From assembly GCA_025355005.1 (NCBI GenBank), contig JANXLV010000064.1, forward strand, positions 1 through 64,000: a stretch of DNA of 64,000 bases, given 5' to 3'. Shown here in pieces: positions 45,141 through 54,120 of the stretch. The stretch comes from Myxococcales bacterium (GTDB lineage: Bacteria > Myxococcota_A > Polyangia > Polyangiales > Polyangiaceae). The notes under the pieces are model-generated. The model saw only the letters and a program-made list of their open reading frames with translations. It made no database searches and was not told the DNA's origin. Each line of letters opens with the position of its first letter. Position 1 is the first letter of the stretch. The position numbers and the translations under genes are program-made.

Positions 45141-45530
45141 ATGCGGCGTCTCTTCATGCGGGTGCTCGCGCTGGGTTTTGCGATCACGGTTCTCTTCGGG
45201 CTGGTCGCGCACGCAACCCTCACGAGCGGCTGCTCGAAGCCAGAGCCCGTCGCACGCGAGCCCGATCCTGCATCGAACGCGCAAGCGGCGCCCACACTGG
45301 CGTCAGCGCCGGCGCCCGCCTCGACACCAACGACTGTCGTGACGCCTGCTGCGACCGCCAGCGCAGACACGCCCGTCGTGAAAGCAGTCACCACACCAGA
45401 GGCCAAGCCACAGACGAAGCCTGCGACGAAGCCAGGCGGCAAGTCTGCCCCGCCCTCGCAGAATGCGAACCCTCCGCCGAGCTACTTTGGTGGCTCCAAG
45501 TCCGGCGTCATCTTCAGGCCGAGCGAGTGA
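45141..45530 (+). CDS. Pro/Ala/Thr-rich lipoprotein
   Basis: 129 residues: signal with lipobox THATLTSGC-like (ATLTSGC), then a low-complexity Ala/Pro/Thr/Lys stretch that makes up almost the whole mature protein, ending in PPSYFGGSKSGVIFRPSE. It looks like a flexible spacer anchored in the membrane. Its stop overlaps the GTG start of the desaturase-like gene by four bases. Confidence 0.7.
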   Translation: MRRLFMRVLALGFAITVLFGLVAHATLTSGCSKPEPVAREPDPASNAQAAPTLASAPAPASTPTTVVTPAATASADTPVVKAVTTPEAKPQTKPATKPGGKSAPPSQNANPPPSYFGGSKSGVIFRPSE

Positions 45531-46342
45531 GCTTCTCGGTGCTTCTCTCCGCGCTCGCGAGCTTCGCGCTGCTTGCCGCGGTCTTCGTTCCGCTGGAACG
45601 TCTCTTTCCCGCGCGCCCCGGACAGAAGATCCTTCGCAGGAACGTGACCGTGGATGTGTGCTTCTTCGCAGGTCAGTACCTGGCGTGGACGAGCGTCGCG
45701 GTCTGGGTGCTTGCGCGTGTGGAGCCGCTCGTGCGCCACTCGCCCTTGTCGGCAAGCACGTCACTGCCGCTCGTCATTCAAGTGGTCCTCGCGGTCGCGG
45801 GTGGCGACTTCGTCGTCTACTGGTTCCACCGTGCGTGTCATGCATGGGGACCGCTCTGGCGGTTTCACGCTGTGCATCACACCGCAGAGGAGCTGGACTG
45901 GGTCGCCGCGCACCGCGAGCACCCGGTCGACGGCGTGATCACGCAGCTATGCATGAATCTCCCTGCATTCGTGCTGGGCGTGCCGATGAGCGCGCTCGCC
46001 GGCATCATCGTCTTCCGCGGGATCTGGGCGGTGTTCATCCACTCGAACGTGCGGCTGCCACTCGGCCCGCTGCGCTTTCTCTTCGGCGCGCCGGAGCTGC
46101 ATCACTGGCACCACGCACGCCTCGAACGCACGGCGCACAACTTCTCCAACTTGGGCCCGTGGGTCGACGTGCTCTTCGGCACCTATCACCGGCCCCTTGG
46201 CGAGGAAAACTATCCGCTGGGCGTGCCCGAGTCATGGCCGCAAGGCTACCTCGCCCAGCTCGCGAAGCCGTTCCGCCGCGACCCCCGGAAGGTGACGGGC
46301 GTGCGCAACCACACGAACGAGAGCTCCAGCGCCGCGCGTTGA
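45527..46342 (+). CDS. Sterol desaturase / fatty acid hydroxylase family membrane protein
   Basis: 271 residues with four or five membrane helices and the His motifs of the di-iron family: HRACH, HAVHH and HHWHH, plus further His between them. Family members hydroxylate or desaturate sterols or acyl chains; sterol use is known in some myxobacteria, but the substrate is not shown here. The GTG start overlaps the upstream stop (GTGA). The last residues are polar and lie in the cytoplasm. Confidence 0.9.
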   Translation: MSFSVLLSALASFALLAAVFVPLERLFPARPGQKILRRNVTVDVCFFAGQYLAWTSVAVWVLARVEPLVRHSPLSASTSLPLVIQVVLAVAGGDFVVYWFHRACHAWGPLWRFHAVHHTAEELDWVAAHREHPVDGVITQLCMNLPAFVLGVPMSALAGIIVFRGIWAVFIHSNVRLPLGPLRFLFGAPELHHWHHARLERTAHNFSNLGPWVDVLFGTYHRPLGEENYPLGVPESWPQGYLAQLAKPFRRDPRKVTGVRNHTNESSSAAR

Positions 46343-46343
46343 C

Positions 46344-46523
46344 TCAGCGGCACGCTGCGGAACGGCCGCCTGCCGCGGGCGTGCAGGTCTTTCCGATCGA
46401 CGCGCAGTCGAAGCTGACCTTCGCGCCGCTCACGCACAAGTCGATGAGCGAGCCGTTGCACGCGTCCACCCCCGGGTCCACTGGCGTGCATGCCGCGCCG
46501 GGCCGTGTGCAGCGCCACGTCGA
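46344..46523 (-). pseudogene. Remnant of a cysteine-rich surface-protein gene
   Basis: A 59-codon minus-strand frame with no start codon suited to it and an in-frame stop just upstream (46524). It reads with seven cysteines: WRCTRPGAACTPVDP, DACNGSLIDLCVSGAKVSFD, CASIGKTCTPAAGG. The C-N-G-x-L-x-x-L-C-V-x-G-x-x-x-x-x-D-C pattern is a typical repeat of myxobacterial Cys-rich proteins. I take it as a 5'-truncated leftover of such a gene, lying between the desaturase and the oxidase operon. A functional version starting at an internal GTG is the alternative. Confidence 0.45.
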
Positions 46524-46692
46524 TCACGGGGACGACGTTCGGGTGCCGCACCATGGACCAGGATCGCCGCCGCCGCCCACCTTCGTCGGTAAAAAACCCG
46601 CGGGAACGTCCGGGCGACCCGACATCGCAGGACCGGCGCGCGTTCATTTTCTCCCTACGGAAGGCCAGGATCGCCGTGGTAGGGTCGCGCCC
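46524..46692. other. Upstream region of the respiratory operon
   Basis: 169 bases between the Cys-rich remnant and the first oxidase gene. It must hold the operon promoter unless transcription enters from the desaturase gene 350 bases upstream. I see no clear -35/-10 boxes, operator dyad or riboswitch; the GTG at 46693 has only a weak ribosome site. Confidence 0.4.
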
Positions 46693-47616
46693 GTGGTCTT
46701 GGGGACACTACTCGATCCGCGCTCGCCGGGCGCGCGTGTCATCGCCGATCTATTCGGCGACACGCTCATTGTGTGCTTCCTCATCTTCGGGCTCGTCGTT
46801 GCGCTCGTAACCACGGCGATTCTCCGCTTCCGCGACAAGGGCGGTCCTCCGCCGGCCCAGAACGAAGGAAACAAGCGGCTCGAGATCGCGTGGACGCTCG
46901 CGCCGGTGCTCGTTCTGCTCGGCATCTTCTATCTCACGGTGAGAGCCGTGAGCGCTTCGGACCCCGTCCCCGATCGCGCGCCGGACCTCACCGTGATCGC
47001 TCACCAGTGGTGGTGGGAGGTCCACTACAAATCGGGCGCCGTCACCGCGAACGAGATCCACATCCCGACCGGCACGGCGCTCGTCGTCGGCGTGGAGTCT
47101 GCCGACGTGATCCATGATTTCTGGGTCCCCGAGCTGGGTCGGAAGATCGACGCCATCCCGGGCCGGAGCGCCAGCATCTGGCTCCAGGCGGACGCGCCTG
47201 GCACGTACATCGGCGCGTGCGCGGAGTACTGCGGCGTGCAGCACGCGTGGATGCGCATCCAGGTCGTCGCGGAGTCGCCGGAAGAGTTTGCAGCGTGGGA
47301 GAAGCGCACGCTCGCAGCAGCGGCGACGTCGAGCGCTCCCGATGCGCAGCGAGGCGCGCACCTCTTCGCGCAGATGACGTGTGTGAAGTGCCACGCGATC
47401 GCAGGAAATGGTGAAGGCGCGAATTCCGGCCCGGACCTCACGCATTTCGCGGATCGAAAGACGCTGGGCGCGGGCGTGAGGAAGAACTCCCCGGAGGAGC
47501 TCGCGCGGTGGCTGAAGAGCCCGCAGGAGATAAAGCCCGGCTGCCACATGCCGGACGTGCAGCTCACCGATCCGCAGATCGCCGATTTCGTGGCCTACTT
47601 CGAGACCCTCCGATGA
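46693..47616 (+). CDS. coxB: Cytochrome c oxidase subunit II with C-terminal cytochrome c (caa3 type)
   Basis: 307 residues: two membrane helices, a cupredoxin domain with the CuA site CAEYCGVQHAWM (C176, C180, H184, M187), and a C-terminal cytochrome c with CVKCH (C230, C233, H234) and a likely Met ligand in GCHMPD. This is the caa3 form in which the subunit carries its own electron donor. HQWWWEVHY is the aromatic electron-entry patch. The GTG at 46693 fits the usual N-terminus before LLDPRSPGARVIADLFG. Opens the respiratory operon. Confidence 0.95.
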   Translation: MVLGTLLDPRSPGARVIADLFGDTLIVCFLIFGLVVALVTTAILRFRDKGGPPPAQNEGNKRLEIAWTLAPVLVLLGIFYLTVRAVSASDPVPDRAPDLTVIAHQWWWEVHYKSGAVTANEIHIPTGTALVVGVESADVIHDFWVPELGRKIDAIPGRSASIWLQADAPGTYIGACAEYCGVQHAWMRIQVVAESPEEFAAWEKRTLAAAATSSAPDAQRGAHLFAQMTCVKCHAIAGNGEGANSGPDLTHFADRKTLGAGVRKNSPEELARWLKSPQEIKPGCHMPDVQLTDPQIADFVAYFETLR

Positions 47617-49859
47617 CGACCGCCACCACACCGCACGTCGACGATGGCAAGCACGAGCAAGGGCACGACCACGCGGAGGAGAAGGGACCGTTCAGCTGGG
47701 TCGCCACCGTCGATCACAAGCGAATCGGCATCCTCTATCTGCTCACGTCGATCGTCTTCTTCGGGATCGGCGGAATAGAGGCGCTCCTCATCCGCATCCA
47801 GCTCGCGCACCCCGAGTCGCATTTCCTGGACCCGGAGACGTTCAACCAGATCTTCACGATGCACGGCACGACGATGATCTTCCTCGTCGTGATGCCCACG
47901 CTCGTCGGGTTCGCGAACTACTTCGTGCCGCTGATGATCGGCGCGCGCGACATGGCGTTCCCGCGCCTCAACGCGATGAGCTACTGGCTGTTCCCGCTGG
48001 GCGGCGCGCTCCTGCATTTCAGCCTGTTTGCGGGTGGCGCGCCCTCCGCAGGTTGGTTCAGCTACGCGCCGCTCGCGGAGACGCCCTTCAGCTCCAACAC
48101 GGGCACCGACTACTGGATCCTCGCGTTGCTCGTGCTTGGCATCGGCTCCGTCGCGGGCGCCATCAACATCATCGCGACCGTCATCACGCTTCGTGCGCCG
48201 GGCATGACCATTCGTCGCGTCCCGCTCTTCGTGTGGATGACGTTCATCACGGCGATCCTCATCGTCCTTGCGCTGCCGGTGCTGAACGGCGCGCTCGTGA
48301 TGCTCCTCATCGACCGCCAGCTGGACGCGCACTTCTTCCAGGCGCACGGCGGCGGCTCCGTCATCCTGTGGCAGCACTACTTCTGGACCTTCGGCCATCC
48401 AGAGGTCTACATCCTCGCGCTACCGGCGTTCGGCATGATCTCGGAGGTCATCCCGGTCTTCTCGCGCAAGCCGATCTTCGGCTACGAGTTCGTCGCCGGG
48501 TCCACGGTCGCCATCGCGGTCCTCTCGTTCGGCGTGTGGGCGCACCACATGTTCGCAGCGGGCCTCGGTCATCGCGCGGATATCGCGTTCGCCGCGGGAA
48601 CGATGCTCATCGCGATCCCCACCGGCGTGAAGATCTTCAACTGGATCGCCACGATGTGGGGCGGCACGCTGCGCTTCACCACGTCCATGTGCTTCGCCGT
48701 CGCGTTCCTGATCGAGTTCGTGATCGGCGGGCTCTCCGGCATCACGTTCGCGGCGGCGCCGGTCGACTGGCAGATGACGGACACGTACTACGTCGTCGCG
48801 CACTTCCACTACGTCGCGCTCGGCGGCACGCTCTTCGGCATCCTCGCGGCGACGTACTACTGGTTCCCGAAGATGAGCGGCAAGCTCCTGGACGAGCGGC
48901 TCGGCAAGCTGAACTTCTGGACGATGATCATCGGCTTCAACATGACCTTCTTCGTGCAGCACTTCCTTGGCATCCTCGGGATGCCGCGGCGCGTGTACAC
49001 GTACCCGGATCTGCCGAACTGGGGGACGCTCAACATGGTCTCCACCATCGGCGCGTTCGTGATGGGCTTCTCCGTTCTGCTGTTCCTCGTGAACATCGCG
49101 AAGAGCGTCCGCAACGGAAAGGCCGCGGGCGACAATCCGTGGGACGCGTGGACGCTCGAGTGGGCGACGACGTCGCCTCCGCATCCGCACAACTTCGAAA
49201 AAGTGCCGCCGGTGCGCGGGCGTCGTCCGCTCTGGGATCTCGCGAACGCGACGAAAGAAGGCAAAAACAAGCGCAAGAGCGGCGGCACGAGCACGATCCT
49301 GGAGATCGCGCCCTACGACAAGGCGATCGTGGGCGTGTGGGCGTTCATCGCGTCCGAGGCGATGTTCTTCATCATCCTCATCCTCACCTTCGTCTATTTC
49401 AACCTCTCCACGAAGGCCGCCGCCGCCAGCCTCGACGTGAAGACGACGGGCATGTTCAGCATCTGCCTGTTCGCCTCGAGCTTCACGCTCCACCGCTCCG
49501 AGAAGGCGCTCGCCGCGGGGAACGAGAGCGGGTTCCGCGGCTGGCTCATCTTCACCATCCTGCTCGGCGCCGTCTTCATGTTCGGCCAGGCGAGTGAGTA
49601 CCAGAAGCTCTTCACGAGCGGGCTCAGCGTCAACACGAGCCTCTTCACGTCGACGTTCTTCACGCTCACGGGCTTCCACGGTCTGCACGTGACGCTCGGC
49701 CTGTGCGCGCTCGGCGTGATCTTGTGGCTCGCGTTCGCGGGGGATTTCAAGGGCCGCCGTCACTCCTCGGCGTTCAAGGCGATCGGGCTCTACTGGCACT
49801 TCGTGGACATCGTGTGGATCGCGGTCTTCGGCATCGTCTACGTGAGGAACGTCCTGTGA
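47613..49859 (+). CDS. coxAC: Fused cytochrome c oxidase subunits I and III
   Basis: 748 residues. Residues 1-550 are subunit I (WTFGHPEVYIL with the crosslinked His-Tyr, AHHMF copper ligands, VVAHFHYV haem a/a3 ligands). A basic linker (about 510-560) joins this to subunit III (560-748: WAFIASEAMFFIILI, FTLTGFHGLHVTLG, WHFVDIVWI). Subunit I+III fusions are known in some bacteria. The ATG overlaps the coxB stop (ATGA) and the end overlaps the ctaG start (GTGA). Confidence 0.95.
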   Translation: MTTATTPHVDDGKHEQGHDHAEEKGPFSWVATVDHKRIGILYLLTSIVFFGIGGIEALLIRIQLAHPESHFLDPETFNQIFTMHGTTMIFLVVMPTLVGFANYFVPLMIGARDMAFPRLNAMSYWLFPLGGALLHFSLFAGGAPSAGWFSYAPLAETPFSSNTGTDYWILALLVLGIGSVAGAINIIATVITLRAPGMTIRRVPLFVWMTFITAILIVLALPVLNGALVMLLIDRQLDAHFFQAHGGGSVILWQHYFWTFGHPEVYILALPAFGMISEVIPVFSRKPIFGYEFVAGSTVAIAVLSFGVWAHHMFAAGLGHRADIAFAAGTMLIAIPTGVKIFNWIATMWGGTLRFTTSMCFAVAFLIEFVIGGLSGITFAAAPVDWQMTDTYYVVAHFHYVALGGTLFGILAATYYWFPKMSGKLLDERLGKLNFWTMIIGFNMTFFVQHFLGILGMPRRVYTYPDLPNWGTLNMVSTIGAFVMGFSVLLFLVNIAKSVRNGKAAGDNPWDAWTLEWATTSPPHPHNFEKVPPVRGRRPLWDLANATKEGKNKRKSGGTSTILEIAPYDKAIVGVWAFIASEAMFFIILILTFVYFNLSTKAAAASLDVKTTGMFSICLFASSFTLHRSEKALAAGNESGFRGWLIFTILLGAVFMFGQASEYQKLFTSGLSVNTSLFTSTFFTLTGFHGLHVTLGLCALGVILWLAFAGDFKGRRHSSAFKAIGLYWHFVDIVWIAVFGIVYVRNVL

Positions 49860-50689
49860 CCACGGGCGAGCTCCTCCTCACCGCGTGGCAGAGCGACGTG
49901 TTCGTGTACGCGGTCGCGGCCGCGGGGGTCGTCGCGTATGCGGCGCGGATGCAGTGGAAGCTCACGCTGCGCGCGCTGTGGCTCGCGCTGGCAGCAGCGG
50001 TGTTCCTCCTCGCGTTCGTCTCGCCCATCGGCGTGCTCGCGCGCGGATATCTCTTCAGCGCGCACATGCTGCAGCACCTGCTCCTCGTCTTGGTGATCCC
50101 GCCGCTCGTGCTGTCGGCGCTGCGAACCGGATCAAAGGAGGCGCCCAACTCAACTGGTGCTCCCGGCGCCGCAGGTACTGCTGGTACTGCTGGCGCCCCC
50201 GGCGCGCGCCGCTTCGTCCTGCCGTGGCTCGCGGGCGTGTCTGCCATGTGGCTGTGGCACGCGCCCACGCTCTGCGACGCGGCATCGAACAGCATCGGTG
50301 TGCAGCGTCTGCAGACCGTCTCGCTGCTCATCATGGGATGCGCCTTTTTTTGGCCGATCGTGGGCCCGCGCACCGCGCGACGTCTCCCGCCGTTCGGCGC
50401 GATGGTCTATCTGTTCGCGGCTTGTGTCGCGTGCACCTTGCTCGGGATCTTGGTGACGTTCTCGCCCGTGGAGGTCTGCTCGATCTACGCGCACCCGGTC
50501 GATGGCCTCGGCGCGATGCCCCTGCTGCGTGACGGCTGGGGCCTCACGGCGAAAGCGGATCAGGAGATCGGCGGCCTGCTCATGTGGGTCCCCGGGTGCT
50601 TCGCGTACGCAGGCGGGATGCTGGCGATGTTCGCGCGCTACCATCGCGAAGAAGCGGCCGACGAGCTCGCCGCAAAGGAGGCCGCATGA
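49856..50689 (+). CDS. ctaG: CtaG-type cytochrome c oxidase assembly protein
   Basis: 277 residues with about seven membrane helices, of the caa3-type CtaG family (PF09678), not the copper-binding CtaG/Cox11 of mitochondria. Family motifs include LFSAHMLQHLLLVLVIPPL and WLWHAPTLCDAA. A Gly/Ala/Pro/Thr linker lies at about residues 95-115. Needed for making active caa3 oxidase in Bacillus. GTG start overlapped with coxAC, stop overlapped with the next ATG. Confidence 0.9.
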   Translation: MTTGELLLTAWQSDVFVYAVAAAGVVAYAARMQWKLTLRALWLALAAAVFLLAFVSPIGVLARGYLFSAHMLQHLLLVLVIPPLVLSALRTGSKEAPNSTGAPGAAGTAGTAGAPGARRFVLPWLAGVSAMWLWHAPTLCDAASNSIGVQRLQTVSLLIMGCAFFWPIVGPRTARRLPPFGAMVYLFAACVACTLLGILVTFSPVEVCSIYAHPVDGLGAMPLLRDGWGLTAKADQEIGGLLMWVPGCFAYAGGMLAMFARYHREEAADELAAKEAA

Positions 50690-50961
50690 GCGAGGCCGAC
50701 GCAAAAGAGCCCGACGCGAACGAGCCCGACGCGAAGGAGCCCGTGTCCGCGAATCCGGACGCCCGCGCCGACTGGGGCGATCCGCGTCCCGCGCTCATTC
50801 CGAAGCCGTCGTTCTGGCCCATGGGGCTCGCATTCGGAACGACGCTGCTCTTCTGGGGTTTGGTCACGTCGATGGTGCTCATTCTCGTCGGCCTCGCCGT
50901 CGTGGTCACCTCGCTCACCGGTTGGATTGGAGAGATGCGTCATGAAGCAAAGCACTCCTGA
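50686..50961 (+). CDS. Small single-helix membrane subunit of the oxidase operon
   Basis: 91 residues. An acidic start with a repeated AKEPDANEPDAKEP motif, then one long hydrophobic segment (about 45-78, starting PSFWPMGLAFGTTLLFWGLV). The PSFWP-helix layout resembles the small subunit IV of aa3/caa3 oxidases. Four-base ATGA overlap with ctaG and 20 bases overlap with the Rieske gene support translation in one unit. Confidence 0.8.
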   Translation: MSEADAKEPDANEPDAKEPVSANPDARADWGDPRPALIPKPSFWPMGLAFGTTLLFWGLVTSMVLILVGLAVVVTSLTGWIGEMRHEAKHS

Positions 50962-51550
50962 GGACGCAAAAGAGGGCGCGCCCGAGAAGGACGGCGACCC
51001 GAAGGACGAGCACGGCGAGCAGGACGAGCACGACGAGCACGGGCACGTCGAGGCACCGCCCGCCTCTGCGGACACGATCGCGCGCCGTCAGCTGCTCGGA
51101 AAAATGAGCGTTGCGCTCGGCGTTGCGGGCGGCGTTGCCCTCGGCGTCCCGATGGTGGGCTTCATCGTTGCTCCGCTCTTCCGCAAGGCTCCGCGCGAGT
51201 GGCGCGCCGTCGGCAAGATCGAGCAGTTCAAGGTAGGGGAGACCGTGAACGTGGTCTTCGTCGACGCATCGCCGCTCCCATGGGCCGGTGTGACCGCGAA
51301 GACCGCCGCGTGGCTTCGGCGCGTGAGCGAGACGGAGTTCGAGGCCTTCTCGGTCAACTGCGCACACCTCGGCTGTCCGGTTCGCTGGATGGCGGAGGCG
51401 AAGCTCTTCATGTGTCCCTGTCACGGTGGCGTCTACTACCAGGACGGTTCGGTCGCCGCGGGCCCGCCGCCGCACGCGCTCCCGCAGTACCCGGTGCGCG
51501 TGACCGACGGCCAGGTCGAGATCCGCACTGACCCCATCCCGATCGGCTGA
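50942..51550 (+). CDS. qcrA: Rieske 2Fe-2S protein of a cytochrome bc complex
   Basis: 202 residues. A charged N-terminus rich in Asp/Glu/His ([17 protein letters not shown]), one membrane helix preceded by RRQ, and a Rieske domain with CAHLGC (C140, H142, C145) and CPCHGG (C158, H161). The disulfide-bearing cysteines are both present. Likely the Rieske subunit for the cytochrome b/c at 51553. Confidence 0.95.
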   Translation: MKQSTPEDAKEGAPEKDGDPKDEHGEQDEHDEHGHVEAPPASADTIARRQLLGKMSVALGVAGGVALGVPMVGFIVAPLFRKAPREWRAVGKIEQFKVGETVNVVFVDASPLPWAGVTAKTAAWLRRVSETEFEAFSVNCAHLGCPVRWMAEAKLFMCPCHGGVYYQDGSVAAGPPPHALPQYPVRVTDGQVEIRTDPIPIG

Positions 51551-51552
51551 CC

Positions 51553-52956
51553 ATGGTGAAGCGTTTACTCAAGAGCGTCTGGGCGATCGTCGACGACCGC
51601 ATCGGCATCACTGCGATGGTGAAGCCCATCATGCAGCACCCCGTGCCGCGCGGCGCGCACTGGTGGTACGTGTTCGGTAGCGCGACGCTCCTTGCGTTCA
51701 TGGTGCAGGTGGTCACCGGTATCACGCTCGCGTTCTCGTACATCGCTTCTTCCTCGCAGGCGTACGAGACGCTGCTCTTCATCACCAACGAGGCGCCCTT
51801 CGGTCGCGTGATGCGCGGAATGCACTATTTCGGCGCATCGGCGATGGTGCTCATGGTGGGTCTCCACATGGGCCAGGTGTTCCTCTCTGGCTCTTTCAAG
51901 TTCCCGCGCGAGATGAACTGGCTCTCTGGCGTGCTGCTCCTCGCGTGCACGCTCGGGATGGGCTTCACCGGGCAGCTCTTGCGATGGGATCAGAACGCGA
52001 CGTGGTCGGTCGTCGTCGGCGCGGAGCAAGCGGGCCGCATGCCGGTCATCGGTGAACCGATGGCGCGCTTCATCCTTGGTGGCGACACGGTCGGCGGTGC
52101 GACGTTGAGTCGCTTCTTCGCGATTCACGTCTTTCTCATCCCGGCCGTGATCTTTGCGTTCGTCGGGTTGCACCTGATGCTCGTCATGAGGCACGGCATC
52201 TCGGAGCCACCCACGCCGGGCGATCCGGTCGATCCGAAGACGTACCGGAAGAAGTACAAGGAGCACCTCAAGAAGGACGGCGTGCCGTTCTGGCCCGACG
52301 CCGCATGGCGCGACGCTGTGTTCGGCGTGGCGATGCTCTTCGGGATCGTCCTGCTCGCGATCTTCATCGGGCCGCCGGAAATAGGCCTGCCGCCGGATCC
52401 CAGCCTCACGAACGCGGCGCCGCGCCCGGACTGGTACCTGCTCTGGTATTTCGCGGTGCTCTCGCTCTGCCCAGCGTCGCTGGAGACCGCGCTCATCCTG
52501 CTTGCGCCGCCGGTCATCGGTGGAATCCTGCTGCTGCCCCTCCTGTCGAACAAGGGAGAGCGCAGCGCGCGGCGCCGTCCGTGGGCGGTCGTGATCGTCG
52601 TGATGACGGTCGTGATGATCGGCTCGCTCTGGATCGTCGGTGCGAGATCGTCATGGGCGCCCAACTTCGAAGAGCCGCCCCTCACCGCCGACATCGTCGG
52701 CACGCCGAGCGGACCCGTCGCAGAGGGCGCGCTCCTCTTCCACGACAAGGGTTGCCTCGCGTGTCATCTCATCGACGGGCACGGCGGGCGCCGCGGCCCC
52801 AATCTGTCTCACATAGGCGACCTTCTCACGAAGGAGCAGATCACGATCCGCATCTCCAACGGCGGCACGAACATGCCCGCGTTCGCGAGCACGCTCAACG
52901 CCGATGAGCTCGGCAAGCTGGTCGAGTTCGTGGGCTCACGCCACGCGAAGCGCTGA
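51553..52956 (+). CDS. qcrB: Cytochrome b fused to cytochrome c (bc complex)
   Basis: 467 residues: cytochrome b N-terminal helices with haem-b His pairs ([39 protein letters not shown]), the C-terminal half with the quinol-site loop PDWYLLWYF (a PEWY variant), and then a cytochrome c domain with CLACH (C401, C404, H405). Such b-c fusions are known in bacteria without a separate cytochrome c1. Starts two bases after the Rieske stop. Confidence 0.94.
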   Translation: MVKRLLKSVWAIVDDRIGITAMVKPIMQHPVPRGAHWWYVFGSATLLAFMVQVVTGITLAFSYIASSSQAYETLLFITNEAPFGRVMRGMHYFGASAMVLMVGLHMGQVFLSGSFKFPREMNWLSGVLLLACTLGMGFTGQLLRWDQNATWSVVVGAEQAGRMPVIGEPMARFILGGDTVGGATLSRFFAIHVFLIPAVIFAFVGLHLMLVMRHGISEPPTPGDPVDPKTYRKKYKEHLKKDGVPFWPDAAWRDAVFGVAMLFGIVLLAIFIGPPEIGLPPDPSLTNAAPRPDWYLLWYFAVLSLCPASLETALILLAPPVIGGILLLPLLSNKGERSARRRPWAVVIVVMTVVMIGSLWIVGARSSWAPNFEEPPLTADIVGTPSGPVAEGALLFHDKGCLACHLIDGHGGRRGPNLSHIGDLLTKEQITIRISNGGTNMPAFASTLNADELGKLVEFVGSRHAKR

Positions 52957-53028
52957 GGTAGAGCGTCGCGAGACGGGCTCCGCCGCAGGGGACCAAGAAC
53001 ATGCAGAATGCAGCCAACCGGGCTGTGT

Positions 53029-53535
53029 TCAGAGCTTTGGCTTCTTCTTGAACAGGCTGAAAAAGCGGCCCATCAGGCCCGGCGCGGTGAAGTCTGGCAT
53101 GCCCATCTTGTCGAGCTCCGCCTTCGCCTTCGCGATCTCGGCGTCGACCAGCGGCTGCATCTGGTCGCTGATCGCCATGATCGTGTCGACCTCTCCCTTG
53201 TCCAGCCAGATGCCGCCGCAGCTACCGCAGCGATCGATGTCGACGCTCTTGTCCTCGTACTTGATGGCCTGCAGAAGCATGACGGTGCTGCACAGCGGGC
53301 AATGGATGTCGCTGTTCTTCACCGTGCCGCCGGTCTCCGCGCGATCCCAGTACGACGGGTCCGCCTTGATGCCGAACGCCGAGAACATCTCCCCGGAATC
53401 GAAGAACTGACCTTCGCACTTCCCGCAGACGTCGAGCTGGGCTTCACCCGCCTCGTGCTTGTGCAGCGCCGACTTGTCTCTCGGGCAGAGCACGTCCTTG
53501 CGTGCCAGATGCGCGTTGTTGATTCCTCGTTCCAT
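53029..53535 (-). CDS. TFIIB-type zinc-ribbon protein
   Basis: 168 residues with two zf-TFIIB-like ribbons: CPRDKSALHKHEAGEAQLDV followed by CGKCEGQFFDSGEM, and CPLCSTVMLLQ followed by CGSCGGIWLDKGE. The short helical, charged C-terminus ends FFSLFKKKPKL. Cytoplasmic; such proteins are usually of unknown role. The ATG at 53535 has a GGAGG eight bases upstream, better than the longer frame open to 53658. Confidence 0.85.
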   Translation of the reverse strand: MERGINNAHLARKDVLCPRDKSALHKHEAGEAQLDVCGKCEGQFFDSGEMFSAFGIKADPSYWDRAETGGTVKNSDIHCPLCSTVMLLQAIKYEDKSVDIDRCGSCGGIWLDKGEVDTIMAISDQMQPLVDAEIAKAKAELDKMGMPDFTAPGLMGRFFSLFKKKPKL

Positions 53536-53669
53536 GGGCGAACCTCCGGCGCCAGGATCGCGGTCACCGCCACCCAGGTCAATCAAGAAGCGCCGATCCT
53601 TTCGTCCTGGATCTGGGAGCGCTGACCACATACGGTTCGTCTCCACCTCTCTGATCAAGGAGTCTCATC

Positions 53670-53957
53670 ATGAAGATGTCGAACGTAGGTATGGCTGTTT
53701 TTCTTGGCGCAACGATGCTGCTGACAACGGCATGCGGGAAGAGCGCGGCGCTCACGATGAGCGAGGAGTACGAGACGGCCGCGTGTGCCTGCAAGGACAC
53801 CGCCTGCGCGACCGCGGCGACGAAGAAATACGCCGACAACGCCAAGGACATGGTCACCGCCAAGTCCAGCGAGGCAGACCAGATCAGCAAATCCACCACG
53901 AACGCCACCCAGTGCGTGACGAAGCTCGCGATGGCCGGCGTCCCCGGCATGAAGTAA
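53670..53957 (+). CDS. Small lipoprotein
   Basis: 95 residues: lipobox MLLTTAC, then a helical mature domain with four cysteines (ETAACACKDTACATAATKKY ... NATQCVTKL). A strong AAGGAG lies seven bases upstream of the ATG. I recognise the general pattern from other myxobacterial small lipoproteins, but no function is known. Confidence 0.78.
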   Translation: MKMSNVGMAVFLGATMLLTTACGKSAALTMSEEYETAACACKDTACATAATKKYADNAKDMVTAKSSEADQISKSTTNATQCVTKLAMAGVPGMK

Positions 53958-54120
53958 TTTCCGCGATCGACAAAGGGCTCGGCGCGCGTCGGCTCGGGAG
54001 CACCCGGGTCGAAGCGCGCACTGGCACGCGGGCGGTCCGGGAGAAAATAGGTCAACGCCAGGCTTGACGGCGATTGTTTCGTACGCGAAACATATGCCTC
54101 CGAAGTACCTGGAGGCCGAC

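Noticed and set aside
45463-46692. In-frame N-terminal extension of the oxidase subunit II
   Set aside because: The extension overlaps the desaturase-like gene in another frame and is low in hydrophobic content; subunit II normally starts just before its first helix.
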